Below, one piece after another: positions 33,119-41,715 of a DNA stretch of 60,838 nucleotides. This DNA is from CAZSVE01 sp964610175 (GTDB lineage: Bacteria; Pseudomonadota; Gammaproteobacteria; HK1): assembly GCA_964610175.1 (NCBI GenBank), contig CAZSVE010000007.1, positions 1 to 60,838 of the forward strand, read 5' to 3'. The translations under genes were made by a program, and so were the position numbers. How positions within the stretch are numbered: position 1 is the first letter of the stretch; each line of letters begins with the position of its first letter. Below the pieces are notes generated by a model, which did not search any database, was not told where the DNA came from, and worked only from the letters and a program-made list of their open reading frames with translations.

Positions 33119-35535
33119 TTTTCTGTTTTCGAGTCTTTGCGAACGGTTTTCCTGGTTGTTTTCCTAGTGGTCTTTTTGGCGACTTTTTTTTTGCGCGTTT
33201 GCGTGGGTCTGGCCTTGGCGTTGGCCAGAAATTCCTCCGCCTCGGCCAGGGTTATGGTCGCGGGATTCCTGTCCTTGGGAATACGGGCATTCTTGGTGTC
33301 GTCGGTGATGTAAGGACCGTATCGTCCATTGAGGATTCGAATGCCGTTTTCGAAGGTCTTGATATGTTTCGCGGCTTCCCGCTGCTTGGCCTCTGTGACC
33401 AATGCCAGGGCGCGATCCCGCGTAACGGTGTAGGGATCGTCCTCTTTATCCAAGGAGGTGAATTTGTCGCCATAGCGAACATAGGGGCCGAAACGTCCGA
33501 TACTGACGGATACCTTTTCGCCCTGATCGGTCTGCCCAAGTTCACGGGGGAGCCTGAAGAGCGCAAGGGCCTCTTCCAGGGTAATGGTATTGATGCTCTG
33601 CCCGGGCCTCAGGCTTGCGAAACGGGGTTTGGCCTCCGGGTCCGCGGCGTCGATCCTGGCGTAGGCCCCATAACGCCCAACCCCGGCGTGGACCATTCGA
33701 CCCGTGCTCGGATCCGGGCCGAGTTCCCGTGACTTGCCTACATCCTTGCGGGTAACGTGGGTTTCGGTTTGCTCCACCAGTTGTTTGAAGGAGGTCCAAA
33801 AGGTGTGCATCAACGGTAACCACTCCTTTTCGCCCCGCGCGATGGCATCCAATTGGTCCTCCATTCGTGCCGTGAAGTCGTAGTTGACGTAAGCGGTAAA
33901 GTACTCCGTCAGGAAGTGGTTGACGATGCGTCCGACATCGGTGGGGCGGAAACGCTTCTTTTCCAGCTCCACGTACTCGCGCTGCTGCAGGGTGGAAATG
34001 ATCGAGGCGTAGGTGGAAGGACGCCCGATACCGTACTCCTCCAGGGATTTGACGAGGCTTGCCTCCGTGTAACGGGGGGGCGGTTCGGTAAAGTGCTGCT
34101 CCGGACGGATACCTTGAAGATCCACCCGATCCCCGACGGTGAGCACGGGGACATGGCGTTCCTCGCCCGATTCGGCCTCCGCCTTGGATTTGTCATCCAC
34201 ACCTTCCTGATATACGGCCATGAACCCCGGGTCGGCGATGGTGGAACCGGTGACGCGAAAGGTATTTCGTGGGCCGCAGGACAGATCCACCGCCACCGTG
34301 TCGATGGTAGCGTGTTTCATCTGGCAGGCAATGGCACGTTTCCAGATGAGTTCATAGAGCTTGTGTTGATCATCGTTGATATGTCCACGCAATGACGAAG
34401 GATCCCGCTCCATGGAGGTGGGACGAACCGCCTCGTGGGCCTCCTGGGCGTTCTTGGCCTTGGTCTTGTAAACGCGGGCCTCCGGGGGGAGTTTATCCTT
34501 GCCGTAACGCCTCTCGATGTAATCCCGGATCTCCACCAATGCCTCCTCGGCAAGGGTCACCGAGTCGGTCCGCATATAGCTGATCAGGCCCACCGGTCCA
34601 TCCTGGGTATCCATGCCCTCGTAAAGCTGCTGGGCGATACGCATGGTGCGGGCTGCCGTGAAACCGAGCTTTCGGGCTGCTTCCTGCTGGAGGGTCGACG
34701 TGGTAAAGGGCGGCGCGGGATTTCGTCTGCGCTGCCTCTTGGTAATATCCATCACAGTCAACATCCCAACGGCGCCGCGCTCCCGTGCTTCCGGTAGCAA
34801 ACTCTCCGCCGCGGTATTTGTCAGTATCGTCTCTGCCTCCCTGGCGTCGGTTTCCGTGGTGATGGTGAATTGTTCGAGTTTCTCCTCCCGATAATGCGTC
34901 AAACGCGCCACGAACGGTTGATGCTTCGTGGCGAGATCCGCTTCGATAGTCCAGTATTCGCGGGATTGAAATGCCTCGACCTCCTCTTCCCGCTCCACGA
35001 TCATGCGAAGCGCCGGGCTTTGCACGCGCCCGGCGGAGAGCCCCCGCTGGATCTTTTTCCATAACAGCGGCGAAAGATTGAAACCCACCAGATAATCCAG
35101 GGCCCTGCGCGCCTGTTGGGCATTGATGAGCGCCCCGGAGAGCGTGCGGGGATTGTTCATGGCCTCCGAAATGGCGCGCTTGGTGATTTCATGAAAAACC
35201 ACGCGATGCACTGGTTTATCGGCCAGGATCTTTCGTTCATTCAGCAACTCCACCAGGTGCCAGGAGATGGCCTCGCCTTCCCGATCCGGGTCCGTGGCCA
35301 GATACAGGCTGGCGGCCTTTTTCATGGCCCGTTCGATGGCGGTGACATGCTTTTCGCTTTGCTTGATGATCTCGTAGTGCATGGCGAACTCATTGTCCGG
35401 CTCCACGGCGCCCTCCTTGGGGCGAAGATCGCGCACATGCCCATAGGAAGCCATTACCTCGAAATTTTTACCCAGATATTTATTGATGGTTCTGGCCTTG
35501 GCGGGCGACTCGACAATGAGGAGATTCTTAGCCAT
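33115..35535 (-). CDS. topA: DNA topoisomerase I (type IA)
   Basis: An 806-residue enzyme that relaxes negative supercoils. The N-terminal TOPRIM domain (NLLIVESPAKARTINKYLG, LATDPDREGEAISWHLVELL) holds the metal-binding acids. The active tyrosine is in GLISYMRTDSVTL near residue 320. The central arch and RPSTYASIISTLQQREYVEL complete the core. The C-terminal part has topoisomerase C-terminal repeats (VSVSIGRFGPYVRYGDKF; ILNGRYGPYITDDTKNARIP) and a lysine/threonine-rich tail. The cysteine zinc fingers of E. coli TopA are absent; this C-terminal design is more like that of other proteobacterial lineages. Confidence 0.95.
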   Translation of the reverse strand: MAKNLLIVESPAKARTINKYLGKNFEVMASYGHVRDLRPKEGAVEPDNEFAMHYEIIKQSEKHVTAIERAMKKAASLYLATDPDREGEAISWHLVELLNERKILADKPVHRVVFHEITKRAISEAMNNPRTLSGALINAQQARRALDYLVGFNLSPLLWKKIQRGLSAGRVQSPALRMIVEREEEVEAFQSREYWTIEADLATKHQPFVARLTHYREEKLEQFTITTETDAREAETILTNTAAESLLPEARERGAVGMLTVMDITKRQRRRNPAPPFTTSTLQQEAARKLGFTAARTMRIAQQLYEGMDTQDGPVGLISYMRTDSVTLAEEALVEIRDYIERRYGKDKLPPEARVYKTKAKNAQEAHEAVRPTSMERDPSSLRGHINDDQHKLYELIWKRAIACQMKHATIDTVAVDLSCGPRNTFRVTGSTIADPGFMAVYQEGVDDKSKAEAESGEERHVPVLTVGDRVDLQGIRPEQHFTEPPPRYTEASLVKSLEEYGIGRPSTYASIISTLQQREYVELEKKRFRPTDVGRIVNHFLTEYFTAYVNYDFTARMEDQLDAIARGEKEWLPLMHTFWTSFKQLVEQTETHVTRKDVGKSRELGPDPSTGRMVHAGVGRYGAYARIDAADPEAKPRFASLRPGQSINTITLEEALALFRLPRELGQTDQGEKVSVSIGRFGPYVRYGDKFTSLDKEDDPYTVTRDRALALVTEAKQREAAKHIKTFENGIRILNGRYGPYITDDTKNARIPKDRNPATITLAEAEEFLANAKARPTQTRKKKVAKKTTRKTTRKTVRKDSKTEK

Positions 35536-36038
35536 GGTGTCGTTGTTTTATCGTGACCGAATCCAATGGTGGAGTGGGACGCTGAAAAAGTGGGTCCCCT
35601 GTTGAAATATAAAGAGATTATTTTTAGGCAGACGTTCTGCCTATTCGTGATGAGAAAGGCTTCGGAAATTTCGCTTTTGCGACACATCGAAAGTTTCATG
35701 AGTCGGCGAATCGATTGCTCGGAAAGTTGGAACGCCATTTCTTTGCAAAGCTCTCATGCCACTTCGAACACCTCATCTATTCTCGAATATTCCACTAATG
35801 TCAATCCCAAAGCGAGGAATTCCTTAATCATCTCACCGAAGTACCCGTTCAGTCCAGCCGACAAGGGCCAAAGCAAAACCGAGATCCTGGAATAGCAATG
35901 CATAAAACATAAACAGCATGGAATATCAAACAGGACAGAATATCAACAAACATTGGATATGGGCATCGGTTTTTCTGATTACAATTGTGCCTGTGATTTC
36001 AAGATGCTACGCTGAGACTAACGACATAAAGCAACATT
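35536..36038. other. A+T-rich spacer between divergent topA and the ParA-like operon
   Basis: No supported gene. Minus-strand translation shows short stretches (GLNGYFGEMIKEFLALGLTL and a later piece starting MKLSMCRKSEI) broken by stops, possibly a decayed small gene. R3 follows at 36039. Confidence 0.5.
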
Positions 36039-36164
36039 AGACTTCATGTTTTAACTTGCTGCGTAACTTAAAAGTGTTAAAACACAAAGTCTGATGTTTT
36101 AGACAAGAACTGTGCCAGAAAGGAAATTTTCTGGCACAGTTCTTGTCTAAAACATATCAGTCCG
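36039..36164 (+). repeat. R3 double-hairpin element, copy 2 (arm-converted)
   Basis: The left part is identical to the other copies. The right hairpin is a perfect 28-bp palindrome, 36094-36121 paired with 36128-36155 around GGAAAT. In the other two copies the right arm instead ends in GTTACTTGCAAGTTAAAAC. It ends 21 bases before the ParA-like start, so it may carry the promoter or 5' leader. Confidence 0.9.
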
Positions 36165-36185
36165 ATGAATGTGGGGGAGAATCAA

Positions 36186-37040
36186 ATGGCTACGGTTGTG
36201 TCTTTGATAAACATGAAAGGTGGCGTTGGCAAGTCGACACTGACGTTCAATCTTGCCTGGTATTCGGCTTGGTTTGGAAAGCTAAGGGTCTTGGCGATAG
36301 ACCTCGATCCGCAGGCAAATTTGAGTCAGTATTTTCTTGGCGCACGATACTATCTCAAATTGATCAGTAAGCTTGGTACGAAGACGATTGTCGATATCTT
36401 CGAACAATTTTCCGCACCATCAGCCATATCCGGCGCACCTACCTTAATCGAGCCAAATGATATTATTGCAAAGCTTGAAAAGTGGAGTGATGGCAGTTTG
36501 TTGGATCTGGTGCCTTCCCGTCTTGAGCTTGCGTGGACGCTGAAGAATCCCACCGAAAAAGCTCAACTCCTTCCTCAGTTCATTTCAAAGGTTGAAGAAA
36601 ACTACGATTTGATCCTGATAGATTGCGCACCCACTGAGTCGATTCTGACCAATGCGGCCTACCGTTCTAGTCGTTACCTTTTCGTTCCCGTAAAACCGGA
36701 GTTCCTTGCAACGATTGGTCTTCCTCTTCTCGCAAGATCGCTCAATGAGTTCCGGCTTATGCATGAGAACCAACAACTCGATATGGGCGGAATCATCTTT
36801 AATGACAAACGAAGATCCAATACGCCACCAGAACAAGAAGAGTCGTGTCGTGACGTCGAAGTCACCGCAAAGAAACACGGTTGGCGGGTCTTTGAAAATA
36901 TCGCACACCATTCGGATTCCTTCGCCACTGGTTCGAGAGAGGGGACCTCCATTTTCCAGACACCGTATGCGCGTGACTATGTGAAAGATGAGTTTTCCGG
37001 TGTCGCGAAAGAGTTCTTGAAAGAGATCGATCTAAAATGA
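36186..37040 (+). CDS. ParA-family ATPase
   Basis: 284 residues, a deviant Walker-type ATPase that dimerises on DNA in an ATP-dependent way. The N-terminal VVSLINMKGGVGKSTLTFNL has both lysines of the deviant P-loop. RVLAIDLDPQANLSQYFLG is the switch I region, and DLILIDCAPTESILTNAAYR is Walker B with switch II. The start at 36186 has GGGGGAG six bases upstream, so the ATG at 36165 is not needed. It overlaps the next gene by ATGA. It lacks a helix-turn-helix, like chromosomal or defence-associated ParA proteins. Neither a ParB nor a recognisable parS is seen. An R3 element lies directly upstream. Confidence 0.88.
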   Translation: MATVVSLINMKGGVGKSTLTFNLAWYSAWFGKLRVLAIDLDPQANLSQYFLGARYYLKLISKLGTKTIVDIFEQFSAPSAISGAPTLIEPNDIIAKLEKWSDGSLLDLVPSRLELAWTLKNPTEKAQLLPQFISKVEENYDLILIDCAPTESILTNAAYRSSRYLFVPVKPEFLATIGLPLLARSLNEFRLMHENQQLDMGGIIFNDKRRSNTPPEQEESCRDVEVTAKKHGWRVFENIAHHSDSFATGSREGTSIFQTPYARDYVKDEFSGVAKEFLKEIDLK

Positions 37041-37570
37041 ATAAGCGCGTACGTCAAGCTGCTCTGGAAATAATGTTACTTCGAGAGAAGTTCACAGAGA
37101 AGGAACTAAGTGAGGCTATGGACCTAGTATCGAATAACAAGAGCACAACGCTGATCAAATCACTATCGGCCCCGTCGATAAAACGATCTGCAGTACAACG
37201 GGACACGACCAAGCGGAATGAAAACGGTCTGTCCAGTGCCGTACAAGAACTAGAGGAAAAAGATCCGAAACGATATGCTTTGCTCGCGGAGTTCGAGAAA
37301 AAGCTCCGACAGGAGGCGATTCTCCCAACCTTGGATGATGTTCGTAAGGTTGGGATTTCGTCCAGCAAGGAGTTTCAGGCTGGCAAGTCCCGGAAGGAAA
37401 CGATCCCCCGACTGATGACCACGTTCGCGACGATGCCATTCGACATGCTGCAAGAAAAGCTTGGCATGATATCCGATGAAGCACATTGCACATCCAACGA
37501 CGATAATTCGTATCAGAAGCTGGCGCAATTCTTGATCAACGGATCACAAAACGACTCGCAACATCATTAA
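37037..37570 (+). CDS. unknown partner of the ParA-like ATPase
   Basis: 177 residues, not recognised. It is highly charged and helical, with a basic Ser/Thr-rich middle (SAPSIKRSAVQRDTTKRNEN) and a Lys/Glu-rich stretch (VQELEEKDPKRYALLAEFEK). The C-terminal part (MPFDMLQEKLGMISDEAH) looks globular. The ATG overlaps the ParA stop by four bases, so the pair is made together. By position it could be a ParB-like adaptor or cargo, but no ParB motif is visible. It has no membrane segment or signal peptide. Confidence 0.65.
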   Translation: MNKRVRQAALEIMLLREKFTEKELSEAMDLVSNNKSTTLIKSLSAPSIKRSAVQRDTTKRNENGLSSAVQELEEKDPKRYALLAEFEKKLRQEAILPTLDDVRKVGISSSKEFQAGKSRKETIPRLMTTFATMPFDMLQEKLGMISDEAHCTSNDDNSYQKLAQFLINGSQNDSQHH

Positions 37571-37873
37571 CCAAATCTCTCCAAAGGGAACATTGGGATG
37601 AAGTATTGTGGGACTTTGTGGGGCTCCAGCGTTCGGGATGAGTACCACCCGTCGATCGGCTATTTCTCCATGACACTACGCTGCCCCTGGTGTGGTACTC
37701 ATCCACCCGACCCGTAGACGGATAACTAATTCCCCCAGTGATATCCCTGCTATTGCGACTTTACCAGTGCCGTGGACACAGGATCCACGCCTTGCTCATC
37801 GCCTGATTGTTGGCGGAATCGAACCTTCTTTCTTCTTTCGCGTCCCTGTAATGGTGTATCTTGATGGCCTTAT
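37571..37873. other. 303-base spacer with a long inverted repeat
   Basis: No gene. Contains the 13-base inverted repeat at 37636-37704 described separately. Confidence 0.6.
37636..37704. repeat. 13-bp perfect inverted repeat behind the ParA operon
   Basis: GGATGAGTACCAC (37636-37648) and GTGGTACTCATCC (37692-37704) are perfect inverse copies 43 bases apart. It could be the ends of a tiny element, a partition site or an operator. Confidence 0.6.
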
Positions 37874-38671
37874 ATGATAGAAATCCATCCAAGTGCTCCG
37901 CCACCACCAGCCATGAATAATCCACCCTCCGAAATCCCCCGTAGAGCGTTTATCGAGAGGCTGCTGACCGGCTCGTTGTTGGTCATGGCGTGTCCCTGGC
38001 CGGATGTCTCGGCCTCGGAACGGAGAACTGGACCGAATGACAGGCCGAATTATGCGTTCGTGATCGATGTCGATGAATGTATCGGTTGCGGGAAATGCGT
38101 GGCGGCCTGCAAGCGGGAGAATGATGTTCCCGATAAGGTGACGCGCACCTGGGTGGAACGGTATGTGGCGACGAATCGCGGCATCTATGTGGATTCGCCG
38201 GGGGCCGGCATCGATGGGTTCCCCGAAGAGGTGCCCGAGGGGATTGCGGAGTCGGCCATGTGGGCGGCCTTCGTGCCCAAATTATGCAATCATTGCAAGG
38301 AACCGCCCTGTGTTCAGGTCTGTCCCGTGGGTGCCACCTTTCGCTCCCCGGAAGGATTCGTCCTGGTGGATCCCGCGCATTGCATCGCCTGCGGCTATTG
38401 CGTGCAGGGTTGCCCCTATGGGGCACGGTTCATCAATCCCATTACGCATATCGCCGATAAATGCACCTGGTGCTACCACCGCGTCACCAGGGGCCTTTTA
38501 CCGGCGTGCGTCACCGTATGTCCCACGGGGGCGCGTCGCTTCGGTGATTTGAACGATCCGGAAAGCCCGGCGGCCAGGGTGTTCGCAACGGACGATTATT
38601 CGGTGCTGAAACCCGTCATGCATACCGGTAGCATGTGTTTTTACGTCAATCTCCCAAGGGAGGTGGTCTGA
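37874..38671 (+). CDS. Tat-exported four-cluster ferredoxin subunit (PsrB/DsrO-like)
   Basis: 265 residues. Arg23-Arg24 in PRRAFIERLLTGSLL form a twin-arginine signal, so the protein works outside the inner membrane. Four cysteine sets follow: CIGCGKCVAACKREN (Cys69 on), CNHCKEPPCVQVCP, CIACGYCVQGCPYG and CTWCYHRVTRGLLPACVTVC. They suit four [4Fe-4S] clusters, as in PsrB, TtrB and DsrO. It passes electrons between a periplasmic partner and the NrfD-like protein encoded next, with which it overlaps. In a sulfur oxidiser the DsrO role is attractive, but no other dsr or molybdoenzyme gene is here. A start at 37913 is also possible. Confidence 0.85.
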   Translation: MIEIHPSAPPPPAMNNPPSEIPRRAFIERLLTGSLLVMACPWPDVSASERRTGPNDRPNYAFVIDVDECIGCGKCVAACKRENDVPDKVTRTWVERYVATNRGIYVDSPGAGIDGFPEEVPEGIAESAMWAAFVPKLCNHCKEPPCVQVCPVGATFRSPEGFVLVDPAHCIACGYCVQGCPYGARFINPITHIADKCTWCYHRVTRGLLPACVTVCPTGARRFGDLNDPESPAARVFATDDYSVLKPVMHTGSMCFYVNLPREVV

Positions 38672-39885
38672 TGTGGCCGTTTCTGGACATCCCGGCGGAC
38701 TGGATCTTGCCCCACGGCACCCTGGTCAATTGGGTGTTCCCCAATAATACCCATATCCATTGGACCCTGATGGTGGTCATCTATCCGTATATCACGGGCC
38801 TGGTAGCCGGCGCCTTCGTGGTATCGGGTCTTTACCAGGTGTTTCACGTGGAGGACTTCCGGGGGATCTCCAAATTCGCCCTCATCGCCACCTTGTGCTT
38901 CGGCTGTTTTGCCGCGACGCCATTGCTGTTTCATCTTGGTCAACCGCAGCGCGCCTTCGAGATCTACAGCACGCCGCACCTTACCTCGGCCATGAGTATC
39001 TTCGGCTACGTATACGGGAGTTATCTGTTGCTGATCGTGGTGGAGGTATGGCTTACCTATCGACAATATTTCACGCAGCGGGCGAGGGAGACCACCGGGA
39101 TACCCCGGATGTTGTGGACGACGTCGACGCTGGGCATTACGGAATATACACCGGCCTCGGCCCGGGTGGACTATCGCGCAATCGGATTCCTGGCCGCCAT
39201 CGGAATCCCGTGGGCCTTCCTGTTGCACGGCTATGTGGGCTTCGTCTTCGGTTCCGTGAAGGCCAATGTATGGTGGGCCACGCCGTTGCAACCGTTGATC
39301 TTCCTGCTGTCGGCCATCGCCAGCGGCATTGCCATGCTACTGCTGCTTTATACATTCATCCGCTGGTGGACCAAGAAGCCATACGACTTCGCCATGATCA
39401 GATGGCTCATGGTATTTCTGTGGCTGGCTTTTATGCTCGATATCACCATCGAATTGCTCGAGGTGATGTACAAACGATACGAGCACGGTCACCACTGGCA
39501 CTTGATCGAGCCACTCCTCTCGGGGCCGCTCTTTTACACCTACGTCATCGGCCAGATGCTGGTATGCTCGGGCATCCCCATCGTCATCGGCGGCTACATC
39601 GCCCTGACCCGGGTAGGAGGAAAGGCCTTGCTGTATCTGGCCAACATCTCGTGCCTCCTGGTGGTGCTGCAGGTGCTCTTGATGCGCTTCAATGTCGTCA
39701 TCGGTGGGCAGATGATCTCCGCCTCGGAACGGGGCCTCGTGCCGTTTCATTTCGAGCTTTTCGGAAAGGAGGGGGCATTGACGGCCATGGGCCTGCTTGC
39801 AATGCCATTCGTGCTCTATTTCGTCATCAGCCGGTTCATTCCTATTTTCGACGATACGCCCATCATGCGCCATGTCCGGGGGTAA
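38671..39885 (+). CDS. NrfD/PsrC/DsrP-like membrane quinone-interacting subunit
   Basis: 404 residues with about ten membrane helices, for example HWTLMVVIYPYITGLVAGAF, FLLSAIASGIAMLLLLYTFI and FYTYVIGQMLVCSGIPIVIG. This is the polysulfide-reductase NrfD family, which exchanges electrons with quinones. The charged residues in the first helices (HIHWT, HLGQPQRAFEIY) match the quinone site region. The start at 38671 overlaps the ferredoxin stop (TGATG); the longer frame from 38635 is not needed. The pair would link a periplasmic redox enzyme to the quinone pool. DsrOP, Soe, Psr or Act complexes are all possible. Confidence 0.87.
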   Translation: MWPFLDIPADWILPHGTLVNWVFPNNTHIHWTLMVVIYPYITGLVAGAFVVSGLYQVFHVEDFRGISKFALIATLCFGCFAATPLLFHLGQPQRAFEIYSTPHLTSAMSIFGYVYGSYLLLIVVEVWLTYRQYFTQRARETTGIPRMLWTTSTLGITEYTPASARVDYRAIGFLAAIGIPWAFLLHGYVGFVFGSVKANVWWATPLQPLIFLLSAIASGIAMLLLLYTFIRWWTKKPYDFAMIRWLMVFLWLAFMLDITIELLEVMYKRYEHGHHWHLIEPLLSGPLFYTYVIGQMLVCSGIPIVIGGYIALTRVGGKALLYLANISCLLVVLQVLLMRFNVVIGGQMISASERGLVPFHFELFGKEGALTAMGLLAMPFVLYFVISRFIPIFDDTPIMRHVRG

Positions 39886-39924
39886 AAATCCTCCAAGTCA
39901 GTGTGATTCGAAAATGAAGAAGAT

Positions 39925-40036
39925 AATTTGCTTGTTTCCCGCTCGGCTTCACAATTGGATCGAGTTTTACAAGGCGCCAATTTCACTTCACTAATACCGG
40001 GTCATGCCTTGTCGGATCGAGCACAAGCTTGGCTAG
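39925..40036 (-). repeat. R1 repeat
   Basis: Full copy ending GCACAAGCTTGGCTAG on the plus strand; its stem is poorly kept here. Confidence 0.75.
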
Positions 40037-40109
40037 ATTTGTTTATGTTTCTTTATTCCCTCTTTTCGGGAATCCGTTTTGCTTTTATCCGAGATCGCAG
40101 GGAAAAACC

Positions 40110-41021
40110 ATGACCAAAAAACCAGCCCGAAAGATCATTACCTTCGACTGGGCCATCAAGACGATTCTCCGCGACAAGGCCAATTTCGATATCCTGGAAG
40201 GCTTCCTGACGGCCCTGCTCAAACGCCCCATCGCCATCCTCGATATGTTGGAGAACGAGGGCAATCAACGCGATGACAGAGATAAATACAACCGCGTCGA
40301 CTTGCTGGCCAAGGCCGAAGGTGCCAACGGAGATAGCGAAAGGATCATCGTCGAGGTGCAATACCTCTCCGAGATAGCCTACCTGAAACGCCTGGCCCAT
40401 GGCGCGGCCAAGACCACCGTCGAGAACCTGAAACTCGACGAGCCATATGCCAACCTCAAAAAAGTCTATTCCGTGAGCCTTCTCTACTTCGACATCAGCA
40501 ATGACGATGACGATTACATCTACCACGGCAAGACCGATTTCACGAGTTTCCATACCCGAAGATCCGTGACATTGAAGAAATCCCTGATCGGTGATCTGCG
40601 AATCGGTGAAGCCAATATCTTCCCCGAATACTACCTCATCCCCGTGAAATGCTTCCCGAATATCATCCGAGACGACCTGGACCAGTGGATGTATGCCTTC
40701 AAGAATAACGAGGTCCTGGACGAATTCGCGGCCCCCGGTATCGGGGCGCTGAAGGAAAAACTCGACTACCTGAAGATGAGTGAGGAAGAACGGCGCAGAT
40801 TCGACAAGCACATCGACCGCATCCGATCCGAATGGGGAGTCATCGAGTATCCCAAATGGGAGATCGAAGAAGCCAGGCTGGAAGGGCTCGAAAAAGGAAA
40901 AAAGACCATCATCGACTCCCTGTACGAAAATGGAATGGCCATCGACATCATTGCCACCTCCACCGGGCTTCCCGAAAAAGCAGTGCGTCGATTGCTGGAC
41001 GAAAGCCTGCGGGATGGATAG
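40110..41021 (+). CDS. Rpn-like PD-(D/E)XK nuclease / putative transposase (TIGR01784 type)
   Basis: 303 residues. The N-terminal half is the Rpn nuclease fold (FDWAIKTILRDKANFDILEG, then RVDLLAKAEGANGDSERIIV and EVQYL, with the D..E-x-Q active site). YLKRLAHGAAKTTVENLK is the family helix. The C-terminal 60 residues carry a small helix-turn-helix-like part (YENGMAIDIIATSTGLPEKA). The start at 40110 has AGGGA upstream and follows an R1 repeat. Rpn proteins cut DNA and promote recombination; many copies occur in some genomes. It has no link to the sulfur genes on either side and probably inserted between them. Confidence 0.85.
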   Translation: MTKKPARKIITFDWAIKTILRDKANFDILEGFLTALLKRPIAILDMLENEGNQRDDRDKYNRVDLLAKAEGANGDSERIIVEVQYLSEIAYLKRLAHGAAKTTVENLKLDEPYANLKKVYSVSLLYFDISNDDDDYIYHGKTDFTSFHTRRSVTLKKSLIGDLRIGEANIFPEYYLIPVKCFPNIIRDDLDQWMYAFKNNEVLDEFAAPGIGALKEKLDYLKMSEEERRRFDKHIDRIRSEWGVIEYPKWEIEEARLEGLEKGKKTIIDSLYENGMAIDIIATSTGLPEKAVRRLLDESLRDG

Positions 41022-41134
41022 GGATTTCGATGCTCCCGAGCGACGATTTTCCCAAAACGGGATCTCGGATCAGCGCTTGAAGACCGGCAACCGAATGGAA
41101 ATAGCCGCGCGAAAAATCAAAGATCGATCATCAC

Positions 41135-41707
41135 ATGAAAAGGACAATTGGCTTATTGCTCCTATTTACTACCCTTGGCGCCGGAGAGAGCCACTGTGCC
41201 GAAATCCTCTACAGTGTGCTGGCGGACGGTTGTGGGGGCTGTCACGGCACCAAGGGCGTCAGCGCCCCGCACATGCCAAGCATCGCCGGACTCAACAAGG
41301 ACTATCTGCGTACCATCATGCTGCAATATAAAACCGATGAGCGCTCCTCCACCATCATGGGCCGTCTCGCTCGGGGCTACACCGATGCACAGATCGATGC
41401 CCTTGCCAGCTATTTCGCCGCCCAGACCTGGGTCTCACCCCGCCAGGAAGTCGACCAAAGGCTGGTTCGACGAGGGGAAAAGATCCACCGGGACAAATGC
41501 GAGATGTGCCATAAAGACGGCGGCAGATATATGGACGCCAAGACGCCTCGGCTGGCGGGTCAGGCCATCGCCCATCTTGGCATCGTGCTCGACGAATATC
41601 GCGACGAAGAAAGGCGAGTCGTCAATAAATACATGAAAAAACTCATGAAAAAGATCCGATCCAAAGATGTGGAGGCCCTGGCCAATTTTTACGCCAGCCA
41701 GAGATAA
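41135..41707 (+). CDS. fccA: dihaem cytochrome c subunit of flavocytochrome c sulfide dehydrogenase
   Basis: 190 residues. A signal peptide (MKRTIGLLLLFTTLGAGESH) is followed by two haem c sites: CGGCH at 33-37 and CEMCH at 122-126. Distal methionines (SIAGLNKDYLRTIMLQY; STIMGRLARGYT) match the cytochrome c4-like fold. The position directly before the flavoprotein identifies it as FccA, the electron acceptor of sulfide oxidation in the periplasm. Only eight bases separate it from fccB. Without that neighbour it would be called a c4-type cytochrome. Confidence 0.88.
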   Translation: MKRTIGLLLLFTTLGAGESHCAEILYSVLADGCGGCHGTKGVSAPHMPSIAGLNKDYLRTIMLQYKTDERSSTIMGRLARGYTDAQIDALASYFAAQTWVSPRQEVDQRLVRRGEKIHRDKCEMCHKDGGRYMDAKTPRLAGQAIAHLGIVLDEYRDEERRVVNKYMKKLMKKIRSKDVEALANFYASQR

Positions 41708-41715
41708 GCCATAAA

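Noticed and set aside
37636..37704. parS site for the ParA-like gene
   Set aside because: The inverted repeat does not resemble the known 16-bp parS sequence and no ParB is present; kept only as an unexplained repeat.
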